Source: Agelaius tricolor
Lineage: Eukaryota > Chordata > Aves > Passeriformes > Icteridae
Length of the DNA: 64,000 bases
Direction of reading: 5' to 3'
NCBI GenBank assembly: GCA_023055355.1
Contig: JALJCS010000001.1
Span: forward strand, 103,419,881-103,483,880
Shown here piece after piece: positions 49,108 to 61,086 of the stretch (positions are counted from its first letter, which is position 1; each line of letters opens with the position of its first letter). Made by a program: the position numbers and the translations under genes. Under the pieces are notes generated by a model that saw only the letters and a list, made by a program, of their open reading frames with translations, was not told the origin of the DNA and did no database searches.

Positions 49108-49213
49108 AAGTAGACCATCTGTCCAGGAAGTCCTGATGGAAGCCTCCTTTCATCCCTCTTGTGGGATGACTGTGGCATGCAGTCAAGGTAGAAAATATTA
49201 CACAGTATTCTGA

Positions 49214-49332
49214 CTTGGAAGAGATGCACAAGGAACACTGATTCCACCTCCTGAAATGAGCAGTACAGGGACTGAACCCACAATCTTGGCACTATTAGCA
49301 CTGTGCTCCAGCCAACTGAGCTACTCCCAGGG
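49214..49332 (-). mobile_element. tRNA-Ile-derived SINE with CR1-like tail (TguSINE1-like), second copy
   Basis: The plus strand shows cttggaagagatgcacaag and tgattccacctcctgaaat (diverged CR1-like tail in complement). Next come agggactgaacccacaatc, ttggcactattagcactgt and gctccagccaactgagcta, the complement of a tRNA-Ile body including the AAT anticodon context. It is more diverged than the copy at 6.8 kb and in the same orientation. It is not a functional tRNA: the acceptor stem is missing and the tail is fused directly. Confidence 0.8.
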
Positions 49333-51020
49333 TTACCCTTCCCTTTTTTCTCTTTCCCTCTGAGCTGTAGACATTCCAAGGAGTAGTGTGTTTACCAGTG
49401 GCTTCCAGAGGTTAACAAAAAGCTTATCATCCCAGCAAGAGGGTCACAGCTTCTTATTTATGCCTTAGCAATGTCAAAGGCCAGCTGGCTGGAGGGATAA
49501 ACTGGCCATGTTCAGAATAAAAGTACTCCTATAAAATTAGGAGTAACACTCCCACCATGCAGGGAGCCACATAAGTCCCAAAACAGTGCAAACCTCATGA
49601 TTTTATATATTTCTAGGGAGATAGAAGCATAGACACTGTGGTATAAAGGTACAGATGTACTCCTTTACAGATATGCTAAAGTGAATAATATGCTGTACAG
49701 TAATTTATATGTCAAAAATTTTAAGCCCTTTTCCACCTTTGAATAAGGCAGAGTAATTTTAACAGACTGTCACAACTCTTTTAGGTGGGGCTCCTTCTAA
49801 CATTCCACCACTACAGTTTGATGAAGAAATTGCCCAAGGTTTGGAACTGGGATACTAGAAGTGACTTTTCCCTTGTCCTTATTAGGTAGCTGGAAAGAGA
49901 TTACAGTAAAAGGTGTAAATTTAATGTCACCCTGGCAGGAGGTGGTGGGTTAGGAATCTTGTCAGTCACTGATTTACTGCTTAACAGTAGGGAAAGGCTT
50001 TAGAACAAACCCTGTAGGAGCATTATAAGCACTTTTTCTCTTGTCAAGATGTCAGAACACAACACAGGGTAGCCACTAAGCTTAAAAATGATTTATCAAA
50101 AAAGACCACCTGGAGATTATCTTATTTTTGTCATTTTAAAAGGACATGAAAAGATCATTTTTGTCATATCTCTTTCCTGGTCAGTAAACAAATCCACAGA
50201 GGGCCAATTTACTCATAAACTGGCCATTGATGTTATGAAACTCTTCTAATTTCTAAAGTTACATTTGTTGCTGTTACTTAAAATTATTTGTGATACATTT
50301 TTCTAAGTTACTGTCTCTCCACTACAAATTTTTATTTTCCATGTTCAAAAAGCTGAATTTTCTCCAAGCTGCAGGAAGTATTCAGACTCTGCTAAATATT
50401 TTAATGTCAAGAGATGGAGACTTGTAAAGGAGAGCATTGTTAAAACTCTGACATTTTATTCTGATTTTCCATCAGTGGTTATGGTTCCAGAAAACTACAA
50501 TTTAAGACATTTTAAAATCCTAATACTAATCATATGAAATAATAGCACTTTCTATATAGAACCAAGAATAAAAATAACCTTTGTCAAGACTAGAAACCTG
50601 GTAGCAGAAATTATAAACTGACAGTTTCAGTGTGACTGGATGAATAAAAAAAAAATTCCTCAAGACCCCAAAAAACCTGTGTTTGATGTCAAGGTCAGGA
50701 CTCAAACATAAAAGCAACATAAAACAAAGCAGAGTATTATTTCTAGCAATAATAGTACCTTGTCCAGAGTTGCAATTAAAGCTTGTGTGAGTACAATATG
50801 GACTGCTTACCTGTTTCCCTTCTTATGGTTGCTTTGGGGTTTTTTATGTTTTGTTTTTTTTTTATTACTTCATGAAAAGTGCTGCTCAGCTTTGAAGCTA
50901 CATTGTGTAGCACTTTCAGGTGGAAGTGGCTCACATTAACTTAGAAAACATTTTGCAAATCTCCACCATGGACAACTATTTCCAGAATCTAAAATATATG
51001 GGCTGAAACAAACACCATAT
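49333..51020. other. Unassigned DNA
   Basis: No gene or recognised repeat. Confidence 0.45.
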
Positions 51021-52095
51021 AAATTTATGATTTCCATGGAAAAATGTCCTTGGATTGCTGCCGGTATAAAGCAAGACCTGGCTCAAACTTCCCAGAAGTA
51101 CACACCAAACAGAGTTTTCCAAAACCAGGGAGAAGAAGGAAGGGGAGAGAGGCTGCTCAGAGTCTGTTCACAGTTGGCTGAACAAAGCATCAGGATGGGA
51201 GCCCACTCACAGAGTCCTGGTTTGGAAGGACCCTGCAGAACATGGCTTGCTTTCATTCTGCACCAGAGAGGCTGGAAGAGATTGGGTCCAGTGCTGCTTC
51301 TCAAGTGGGGCAGCACTCCTGCTACTTCCCCAGTGGTGATGATGTTACCTTGGCAGTCACCGAGGCTGAGCCTCCCAGGGCCAAAGAACAAAGAAAGTAG
51401 CACACAAGAGAGTAAGCTGTAGCCTTCAGGACAGTGGGAAAAGGCAATTTTCTTTTAATTGAGAAAATTTACCAACCTTTTCTTTAGGACTTGGGCAGAA
51501 TGATTGCTATCTTGGCTTTTGTACTTCCAGAAGAAATGCTTTTTCTCTTGTGATACTCGATGGAGGGACTAGACCATTCATCATCAATGCATGTGAGAAA
51601 AACCTTGTCAAAATACCAGAAATAAGTGGATAGCTTGTTCCCAGGGTAATTTCTTCTCAGAAATGCAGATGCAGAAAACTTGGATATTACAGGAGTGTGG
51701 ACAGATTTTTATATGTATGCCTGATTTGAAGTCTAGATACAGAATTTCTCAGTTTTGTCAGTTCAAAGGCCACACACACACACTATGCACTAGGAAATCA
51801 GCACTACTCTGTGGAGAAGTAATGGGGAGCATGGGGTGCAGGGAAGGGCTATGGCAGCTGCTGCCTGCCCTGCTCCACTCAGGGAGATGCTGCTATGGGA
51901 AACCAGCCAGGCAAGAAGGGGTGAGTGGGACTGCTCTTGTGGTCTCTGCCAAAGACCCTTGTAAGGGTCTGTTATATTTCAGTCTTAGGTATTTTAATCT
52001 CTATCTGACATTAAAAGTAACAGGAGTTAAAAACTTTTCCTTGACTACTATTACTTTTTGTCACTTTGTCGTCTATAAGAAGACTTTCTAATTTT
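51021..52095. other. Less AT-rich block with the two longest open frames; no gene supported
   Basis: Open frames of 131 codons (51027-51422, plus) and 142 codons (51663-52091, plus) fall within 1.1 kb, with a 106-codon minus frame overlapping the first. Neither plus frame shows a domain, signal peptide or family I recognise, and composition explains much of their length. A short CA run lies at 51770-51782. It could be a decayed retroelement or an untranslated transcript. Confidence 0.3.
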
Positions 52096-52984
52096 TTCCT
52101 TCCTTATTATAACAAATATGCTGATTTTAAATATTTATGGAAGCAGGAAACTATTTTTTTTCTAGTGCAAGAAATAACCATAAACCAGTCTGCCTGATTT
52201 TCAGCTCTGTTGCTGTTGCAGGCTGAAGAAACACTGGTAAGAGAATGATCTCCTTTGTGCCAAGGGCATCATATTTTGGTGATCTTTTGGGGCTCATTCT
52301 CAAGAATATAGTTTAAGACAGAGTGGGGAAACATTCTGTCCACCTAATTTGCTTTTCCAATAGAAACTAAATTTTCAGAGTACCTTTTCTCAGTTTCTCA
52401 GTGTAGTATAAGCTCTTTCCAGTTTAATCTTTCTTTTCAGAAAGAGCATCCCTTTCTGCCTCCCCTCCCTCCCTCTCTCCACCATGTTGCCAGTGAAGTG
52501 AGATCATACAGACAGTAAAAGAGCAGAGAAATGTTTTAAGGTAAAAAGCTATGAACAGGCAAGTTTTTGTCAGTGCTATAACTGTCCTCATTTAATTCAC
52601 ATTCTACTGAAGCTTCTACTGAAGCTTTTCTACATAATTCCAACTCCTAAGGAGCATTTTTGACATCCAGGTATGTATTAAAGCAAAGCCTAGAAGAGAA
52701 GTAATCATGTAGCTTTAGAAGGATTGTGAAAAAGAGGTTGCCTGCTGATTATGGATATATGTCTGAAGTGGTGTACAGGGCATTTTTCTTTGTCATTTGT
52801 ACCTCCAGTGACAACAATATTTCATTTCCATTGCTACACAGGACCATGGCTGGTGAGTATAAGAGTATTTGTCTCTGAAATGCAATGCACCACAGTCATC
52901 AAGCAAATTTATCACAATGTAAGCACACATCAAGGTGTTCAGAATTGTCTTCTAAAGGTTGAGCACCTCTCCTTCTGAAGACAG
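52096..52984. other. Unassigned DNA
   Basis: It contains a 13-bp tandem repeat (tctactgaagctt type) near 52603-52630 and nothing else recognised. Confidence 0.45.
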
Positions 52985-53372
52985 TGTGAGGGAGTTGGGT
53001 TTGTTCAGGCTGGAGAAGAGAAGGCTCTGGGGAGACCTTAGAGCAGCTACCTAAAGGTACAAGAAAGCTGGAGATGGACTGTGTAAAACACCATGTATTG
53101 ATAGAACAAAGGGGAACTTGTTTAAGTTTTAATTGAGAGAATGTTTTTATTTGATGTTAGAAAGATATTCTTCACTGAGAGGGACAAGACATTGGAACAG
53201 GTTGCCTAGAGAGGTTTTGGATGTCCCATCCCTGGGGGTGTTCAAGGCCAGTTTGGATGGGACTTCTGAGCAGCCTGGTCTGTGGAAGGTGTCCCTTCCC
53301 ATGGCAGGGGGGCTGGAACTTGGTGATCTTTAAGGTCCCTTAACTCAAACCCTCCTTGTAATCTATGAATTC
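52985..53372 (+). mobile_element. CR1 LINE 3' fragment
   Basis: A clear CR1 C-terminal ORF2 and 3' end: gttgggtttgttcaggctgg, agaagagaaggctctgggg, cattggaacaggttgccta, gatgtcccatccctggggg, gtgttcaaggccagtttgg, cttcccatggcaggggggc and the terminal gatctttaaggtcccttaac. A 66-codon frame (53133-53333) still reads as the decayed CR1 tail, with Arg-His-Trp-Asn-Arg-Leu-Pro-Arg-Glu-Val and Pro-Ser-Leu-Gly-Val-Phe-Lys. The copy is strongly 5'-truncated, as is usual for CR1. Confidence 0.93.
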
Positions 53373-56090
53373 TTAAATCTCCTGACAAAGAAAGCCTATT
53401 TCTATATTTTGCACACTATGGAAACAAACTTGTATAGTTAGAATTTTGTGTCATGTTTGATTACTTAGCATTCACCTGTTGTATGGATCTACACACAAAA
53501 TTTCATTTAGCTATCTGATGTTCCCTAGTGAGCTTGTATAAAGATGGTTTTTTCATTATAGGATGAAGATTTGATCTCTAGAACTTTTGGTATCTAGTCT
53601 TTCCTTGCCATTCAGCTACTGATTCACTGTGATCAAATTATCCCTTTATTACTTTTCAACTTAAGTTTTTTTGTGAGCAAAAGGAGTGGAACTCTTTGAG
53701 TATACCAGAGTAGACCATTTTGCAGTGCTCAAATAATATATGTTGATTTTATACATACCATGTGTGGGTATTTTAGTAAGAATTCTTTGTAGAACTCATG
53801 TAAATGTCTTGCAGAAGAATATACACAATTATTCTTTTTCCATAGCAATGCCACTCATAATATAACACATGAAAACATACATTTGATTCCTACCCCATGA
53901 TGACATTTTTATCCTTCTAGTGAAGATTGAATTTTTTCATTACTCTTATTTTCAGTGTTGCTTCAGCCCAAGAAGTAAGAAGGTATTTTTTAGAAACTGT
54001 AATTAAGAAAGTATAAGGAGATTATGTGTGAAGAATTTCTTGCACATCAGTTCTCTAAATATACGGTCTAAATATACTGCAAGCTATTTGTAAGACATTG
54101 ATGACACATTACTTATTTTTCTGTGCATAAATATATCTTCTTCTTTGTCATATAACTCTCTTTGTTATATGTTTTTGTTCTAAGAGCAATTTACTGGCTG
54201 TTAAGATAACTATAAAGCATTATAACAAGTATTAAATCAAAATAAAAAAACATTAAAGACTTCAGCTGTCTTATAGTTAGTTCTCGGAAAAAAAATCAGA
54301 ATAACTGAAAACTAATTTGTCCAACAACTCACATTAATCATTAAATTTATTATTTAAACTGATAGATGTATTTATGAACACTATTTTCAAATTCTTAACA
54401 AGGGAAATTATTTTGAAGTAGGAGGGGAAAAGCAGAGCAAAACATGGGGTATAAAGTATATAAAGCAGTAAAAAGAGGAAATAGCTCTCTCTCACAATTG
54501 TTACAGAAGTTCCAAAATGGTTCTGAGGATTGCACAGGCCCTGTCCAGGCTTAGTGTATCCTTAGGACTGATTTTGTCAGGCAACAAAATGTGGAAGCTA
54601 CAACAGTTCTGTTATATATATAGCTCCTATACCAGAATATGCTTTAATCCACAGGATCAGATAGCATTTCCTTGGAGTACTTTCAGTTTTGAATTAGATC
54701 CAACACATATAAAAGAAGAATCAATCAATATGGTTCGAACTCTATGTAGAAAGAGGATGGAGTAAGACACACAGAGACTTGAGGGATTAGAAAACTCAAA
54801 TACAAAACTACTCACCCTCTTCCCATCAGTTCTCTCAAATCAACTTGTCCTGTAATCACAGTGCTTTCTCCTCTGTCTACTGGCAGCTGACCAGCATAGC
54901 TTCAATGACTTTACCATTAAAGCCTTTTTTGGCACCAAGTTTTTTCTCACCATTTTCTGTTCTTTAAAATGCAATGAATGTTCATGTTAAATTATGCAAT
55001 AAGCACATGCATTGAACAGGCATAATGCACGTTTGCTCATGGAATTTGTCAAACCTATTTCAATTGATTGGGAAAAGATTGTGCGATTTTTTGCACTGCA
55101 GTTCTACAGCCAACTAGCTGGTAAACCAGAAAAACCCTTTTTTCTTTTTTTTTTTTTTCCTGAGCCAAAAGCATTTGTACAGGAGAGGCAAGAATAAAGC
55201 ATGAGCAATAGTTCAAATGCTGCTCCTGTTCCTTGCAGTGTGCTTAATGCTTCACATCTGCTGTTGATTCTGGCTGAGAGTTTTCATGCTAAAGTAAAAG
55301 AGCAAGGAGAAGAGACACAAGGCAGCTCTAGGGAAGGCAGCAGAGGCTTTGGTTCAGGAAAGGGGAGAAGGACTGGCAGTGAGAACAAGACTGAAGATTT
55401 CATTTGACTTAATGCAACAAGAAGCTTGTGATTGTTAGCTATGATCTGAGGTAATTCCTTCCTCTTTCTTCTCTCAGCTACAGAAAATCAACCTAGCCTG
55501 GTCAGGCCACTATGTGTATGAGCTTAAAGTAGAATATTTCTTATTCCAAATAGGGTTATCATTATTCCTCATTAATACTATGGGATGCACTAAGCTTCAG
55601 GATCATCTTGTAGGTATTTAGACAATGGAAAGAAAAAAAACTGTCTTGCAGACATAGTTAAGCATTTAGCTGATTGCAGCTATTCACAGCCTCCAACTGT
55701 CTTTACTTGAGATATTTATTTATTTAAATAAAGGTGTCACAGTAGAACACCACCCTAGGCAGTCCAGACATAGTTTTTTTTGACAGTTAAAGAATTCCAG
55801 GTGGGTCACATTGTTAGATGACAGTGGTTGGAAATCATAGGTTAGCAAATACCAGGAAATCTTTATTTATCTATGGCAAGACATGACACTGATGATAATG
55901 GCTCTTCCTAAAATACACAGTGAATCTTTTGCACAGTTAAGCTTGAAGCTATTTCTGAAGTAGTGCTCTATTAATGTAGGGGTAGTTCTCTATTTTACCT
56001 GTTTTGAAAATCTGACTTATAAGTTTCTTTCTATATTGCAGTTCCTTTCTCAAATTCGGGTACCTAGGAAGGGTCAAGACTATTGCAGTA
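53373..56090. other. Unassigned AT-rich DNA
   Basis: No gene or family recognised. A T-rich run lies near 55138-55160. Confidence 0.45.
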
Positions 56091-56091
56091 T

Positions 56092-56250
56092 AGGAAGGGA
56101 AGGGAAGGGAAGGGAAGGGAAGGGAAGGGAAGGGAAGGGAAGGGAAGGGAAGGGAAGGGAAGGGAAGGGAAGGGAAGGGAAGGGAAGGGGAAAGGAAGGG
56201 AAAAAGGAAGGGAAGGGGAAAAGGAAGGGAAAAGGAAAGGGAAAGGAGGT
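56092..56250. repeat. AAGGG pentanucleotide microsatellite
   Basis: Perfect GGGAA/AAGGG units from about 56095 to 56189 (around 19 units) are followed to about 56250 by degenerate gggaaaagg variants. The plus strand is purine-only. The 100-codon Glu-Gly-Lys-rich frame (56036-56338) and its minus shadow are readings of this repeat. The repeated GGG runs make it strongly G-quadruplex-prone. Confidence 0.97.
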
Positions 56251-57479
56251 CCTGTCTTCTAGATTTGTGACAACGGAATGCCAGGAGAAAGGGATAGCTC
56301 TGTCCTTTGAGGGCATGAGGAGTATGAGGAAATTGTAAATTAAAAGAATATTGTGGGGTGACTGGTAATCTCAGTTAACAACTTTTGTAGCTGTTCTTGT
56401 AATCTTTGAGGCAATTACTGTATTTGTTTACATATTTAAACATGTAGTGCTGAATTATAGAGAAAACTGGTCACAATATTTTGGGTTTCCAACATATTTT
56501 CTTGAAGATCTTTGTCTGGGAGAGGTAGATAATTTTAAAACGTGTGGTTCTAGGCTCATTAAGTCTTTTGAAGCCAGACACGAAGGAAACAAAACCTCAG
56601 AGACTATTAATGCTTTGGGCCCTACTTAACAGCACATTTCATAATGAAATGCTAAACCTGTATAATTTTTTTAATCTGCCTTGCTTTGTAGGCCTGTTTT
56701 ACTCTCTCTTGAATTGTCTTTATCATGCCTATAAATTAGGCATGATTGTTTTTAATGAAAACAAAAAGGAATAGACAAGTTGATGTGAAGCTCAGCTAAG
56801 AATGAGAGACTTGGGAGGCAAATATAAGCATATAGATATGCTTTATCCTAGTGCTTCATATTCAGAATAAAGTAGCACTTTAAACATTTGAGATGAGGTT
56901 TGAGAGGTATGTAGGAAATATGAACACCCACTTGTACAAAAAGGGATTACTGGTGGTTTTACTCTTAGCATGCAAATCTCTTATGCAGATCTGAAAATAC
57001 CATTTTGATGCTCTGCAATATTGTAATCATCTTTTGGTATTTTTAAAGATGTAATGTAACCCAATAAATTATTTTTGGAAAAAAAAAGTTAAAACAATAT
57101 GATGGCAATTACATGCATCAGTCAAATGATTCTTTGAGCACCTGGTATTATCTTTGAGCATCTTTGGTAATATCTTTCTCTTTTCACTTTGTTTCTAATG
57201 AAGATTATTTGGTTATGAAAAAACAGGGTCAATTAAATGTCAGTGAGGGACAATAACAGTCAGGAAGGGAAATCAAATTAAATGTTTCAGAAATCATTAG
57301 TGGTCTGTGATGTCCTACAACACATCAGCAATGCTCTTCCAGAGTAATGTTGTTGACAAACTTTCTAGAAAGATTTTCTGTTATAATAAGCTTGTGTGAC
57401 CCAGATATTTTCTTAATATGTTCTTCCTCTTTATCATAGTAATTCTTAAGAATATTTTCTCCCACTTAATCTTTCACCT
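56251..57479. other. Unassigned DNA
   Basis: No gene seen. An imperfect local duplication (tctttgagcacctgg / tctttgagcatctttgg) lies at about 57132-57172. Confidence 0.45.
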
Positions 57480-57890
57480 CCTGTCTGATACTGGTGGTGC
57501 CTGTGACCATGCATTCCGTGCCTCTCTTTCTGCTAACGACAATGGTCTTCAGGCTGCTGCAGGCTCTGCCACCACACCTGCCCATCCCACAGATTCATGG
57601 TGAGGTGGGTTGGCTCCCTCTCAGCAGACTCCCAGCTTTAGTGAGAGGCAGAAGTTGTTGGATCCTGCCGAGTTCAGGATTCAGGGAAGCAGCTCGTTAT
57701 TTATTGCAAGAGGCAGCTCCTGCCTGTTGCTGCTGAGCCCGGGGAGGGGGAGCTGCACCATTCACTCTCTCAGGGGGAACTGCTGCTTCCCTCCATATCA
57801 ATTTCTGGCAGCATTGACTGATTTCAGATCTCAGTGGGAGCTTGAAGGCAGGAGTGACTGCATTTCAGTGTGCTGAGATACTTCTCTAGT
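57480..57890 (-). mobile_element. Possible LTR-like fragment (weak)
   Basis: A GC-richer island in AT-rich DNA. On the minus strand it has a caataaataacgagctgc stretch (AATAAA, plus-strand tttatt near 57698) followed by sequence resembling an LTR downstream end. I cannot place it in a family and see no TG...CA boundaries or duplications. Overlapping frames of 80 and 88 codons are present but unconvincing as exons. Confidence 0.28.
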
Positions 57891-59340
57891 CTTCCTCTGA
57901 TAAAGTCTTGTAGGTGGATTCTTCCTCCCTTGCCTCTATTTACAGGATCCACAAAAAGATATGGTTAAGTTTAGGGGAAAAAAATTGTGGACATACATGC
58001 TTGTACCTACTGCTGAGAACTGAGCAGTGGTCCAAGATATGGCATGTAAGCAGCAACCTGCAAGATAAGTAAGAATTATACATGAAAACTGATAATTTCA
58101 GGAAAAAAACTGGAATTATCCTGCTACCACCCCTCCAGTTACATAAAATGTGTATCGGGGGTAATAAGAATCAGTTAAACACTGTGACTATAAGATGATT
58201 GGCAAGATTAAACCAAGGCATGTGTTGGATTTCATCAGTCATGTTTCAAATGAATTTTGTTTTGTAGATATATTTAGAATTTTAAAAAAGTGTCCTATGG
58301 TGGACTGAAGATTAAATTCCCCTTAGGAAAAAATAAGTTCCTCTTTACAAAAAAAAACAGGTGTGGCTGATGAGAAAACATCAGTATTTGTTGATTCAGC
58401 CTCAGCCCTCATAAGAGAGGCTTCCTCCAGAAAGCAGAAACTGTAGCTTGTCCAAGTCCTTCCTCTGCACATCCTCTGTGACTGTGGCTCTGGTGTGAAC
58501 AATTGCCCACAGATATTTGTATCAGCCTTGGGTCTTGTAAAAATAATTAAATGAGTAAGAAATATGAAAAACCATAGTTATCAAGGTAAATTCAAAATAG
58601 TCAGAATACATTCAACACAGTAAATAGAATTTTCAGTGAAGTTATAAAAGCACAAGATGCCTCAAATGCTAGGACATTAAGATCAGCTTTGGCAAATACA
58701 AATGGAAGTAAGCTGCACAGAACCCCGTAGGTATGAGTACCCTGTAAGACTCCTTACTCAAACTATCAGATTTATAAAATTCTCTAGGTAGCTAAAGCTC
58801 AAGAAAGGAAGAGTGAATGTGAGAAACATGTTAACAGCAGTATTTAGTTGGTAGAAACTTGCTGGATAAACATTCCTGTTTATTCTCAAATGAGAATTTT
58901 TTACCTGTTATTTCAGAGTGAAGTGCGACAGAGGACGTTTGTGACTATACTCTAAAGCAGCATTGGAAGAGACACATGTCCCAAAACACTCTGCTATTCT
59001 TCTGCACAGTGAATCTTCATAGGATGAGGAATACTGTTTCTTCTCAGGATTTGAAAAATCAAATATATTATGTCAGTATATATCTCAATTATGCTCTTAA
59101 GGGCATTGCATAAAATAAAAAAATGCCACTGTAGCATTTAAATGGCTAAATTTCTTTTTCTTATTCCTTTTAATTTTCACAAGTAATTTTCACCACCAAT
59201 CATTTCCTCATGCAGTAACTAGCAATTTTTATTCTCTCATCCCTAAACCTCAAGAGGATAACAGCAAGGCTGATACCAGCATTTCTCTAAGCTTTCTAGT
59301 ACTCAGACTCTCTAACTTCTGATATTAGAATTACATGAAC
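57891..59340. other. Unassigned AT-rich DNA
   Basis: No gene or recognised repeat. Confidence 0.45.
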
Positions 59341-59344
59341 ACCT

Positions 59345-59537
59345 GCTTCTGACCAGTGATTGGACTTTGCCTTGGGGCAGATTAGAGTGAAACAACACTG
59401 AATTATGTTGTTATTGTTGTGCCTTAAAACTATGTAAACTGTTAACTGGCTAACTGCTTTAAAAGGCCTGGGTTTTGGCAATAAAGAGCCCTCCTTTACA
59501 CATATCTGGGGTCCCTATGTCACTCATTATTGCAACA
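59345..59537 (+). mobile_element. Probable 3' part of an LTR
   Basis: ggcaataaagagccctcct carries an AATAAA poly-A signal. It is followed within about 55 bp by tggggtccctatgtcactca and a terminal ttgcaaca, the arrangement seen at R/U5 ends of avian LTRs. An inverted CCAAT (gtgattgg) lies upstream near 59356. The 5' boundary is not visible. Confidence 0.5.
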
Positions 59538-59829
59538 AATGCTTAAATATGTTTAAATAAATAATTACTTAAGAATAAAAAAATTTTAAAAATATGTAAG
59601 GTTTATTTTACAATAATCTGGTTGCAATGGAAAGGAGATGCAGCTATTTTTGTTATTATCTGTAGAAATATAGCAATATAAAAGCATAAAATAATACTTC
59701 AGAAAATTCATAAGGAAAAGAAAGACAAAGAAAGGTTAAGAGTAGAACAATAGCAGAGAGGAACAGTATTTCCTCTCACGCAGTAAGCAGTGAGACTTGC
59801 TTGTTGCAATTTTGATGTCCATTTGTTGA

Positions 59830-60410
59830 AGTGATGGTCACAGTCTTGATCTGTCAGGAATGGGGGCCCAAACCACAAAGTTCAGTGGGTAATGTAGATT
59901 AGGTTTGCATAGAAACACCCAGGTACCTTCCCTGTGGGGAGGGTTTACACCATCTGCTGCAACACTGTGCGTCATGCCCAGTCTTCTTGTGGAAAGCTCT
60001 AGAAATGAGCCTGGGGGTGTTTCAGATGTCTTTGATGGTTTATGACAGCTTCTAATCATGGCAGCTCCTTCTCATGTCAGTGTAGCTGAGCCAGTTATGC
60101 CCCATCAGAAAGGAGAAGACTTTCAGGCCTACGTGTGAATCTCCTGGCGCTTCCCCCAAGGGGAGTTCTCACAGCTGAGCCAGTTGTGTAAAGGATGACA
60201 TTGTCATGATACAACAGCACTATCCCACCTCACAGGACCTTCTTATCAGTCTCTTCCAGTTACGGCCCAAAATTCAGCTTGTAGCCCCCATGGTTGGTGG
60301 TTTGTGCTCACCCCCTCTGCCCCGGGCTGTGACCCTGCACATCCTCAGCAAAGCACTGATGCTTTTGCAAATGGCCAATTGTTTGAGTCATTAACCATTA
60401 AGATTTGCCT
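59830..60410 (-). mobile_element. Possible ERV/LTR-derived sequence (weak)
   Basis: A GC-richer block directly upstream of ERVL LTR copy 3. On the minus strand, words such as ggtcctgtgaggtgggatag, ctgatggggcataactggct and gaaggagctgccatgatta look LTR- or ERV-like to me, but I cannot name a family or define ends. Open frames of 62-80 codons are not supported as genes. The sequence agctgagccagtt occurs twice (near 60086 and 60172). Confidence 0.33.
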
Positions 60411-60792
60411 TTCCCAAGAGGGAGCACAGCCAGGATAGCTGACACCAGCTGACCAAAGGGATATTCTATAGCATGTGGCATCATGCTCAACATACAAAAC
60501 TGAGGGAAGAAGCAGGAATGAGTGGGAAGCTTGAAGTATAACTATTACATGTGAAGGAGCCCTGCTTTCCTGGGGATGGCTGAACACCTGCCCGTCCTTG
60601 AGAAGCAGTGAATTATTCCCTTGTTTTTACTTGCTTGTGTATGCAGCCTTTGGTTTACCTGTGAAACTATCTTTGTCTCAACACACAAGTTTTGTCACTT
60701 TTACTCCTGCAATTTCCTCCCTCATCCCACCGTTGGTCAGTAAGTGAGTGGCTGTGGGGTGCTTAGTTGCTGGCTGAATTTAAACCATGACA
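60411..60792 (+). mobile_element. ERVL-family LTR, copy 3, 5'-truncated
   Basis: It matches the 3' two thirds of the family: agggagcacagccaggatag, ctgaccaaagggatattct, gcatgtggcatcatgctca, gatggctgaacacctgccc, gaatgagtggg-type sequence, ttacctgtgaaactatctt and gtcagtaagtgagtggctg, ending tttaaaccatgaca at 60792, the intact 3' terminus. The TATA position reads acatacaaaactg and is degraded. The 5' third is missing or diverged beyond recognition. Confidence 0.85.
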
Positions 60793-61086
60793 ACCACCTT
60801 CAGGTGTTCTTGATGGTTTGCTGATGCTATGGCACCATCTCTACTTGTGCATCTGGGTTATGAACAAAGTCAGGGAAACAATCTATGCTCAGCCAGTTTG
60901 TTGGTATATTTTATAGTAGTTTTCAAACTAGAGTGATGCCTTGATCTAGATCATAAGGTCACCACACAAACAATTATTCTGGCATGAATTACAGTGATCA
61001 CATGCTACAGCAAAATACGTGGAGAAGATGAGTGCAAGGATAACTCTCAATGCCATATTGTTGGTGAAGACTTAGTCTCATGTAGC
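60793..61086. other. Unassigned spacer
   Basis: About 290 bp between LTR copy 3 and the next CR1. Nothing recognised. Confidence 0.45.

Noticed and set aside
53133..53333. Small protein-coding gene
   Set aside because: The frame reads as the decayed C-terminus of CR1 ORF2 and lies inside a CR1 3' fragment.
56036..56338. 100-codon Gly/Glu/Lys-rich protein and its Pro/Ser/Phe-rich minus-strand counterpart
   Set aside because: Both are translations of the AAGGG microsatellite.
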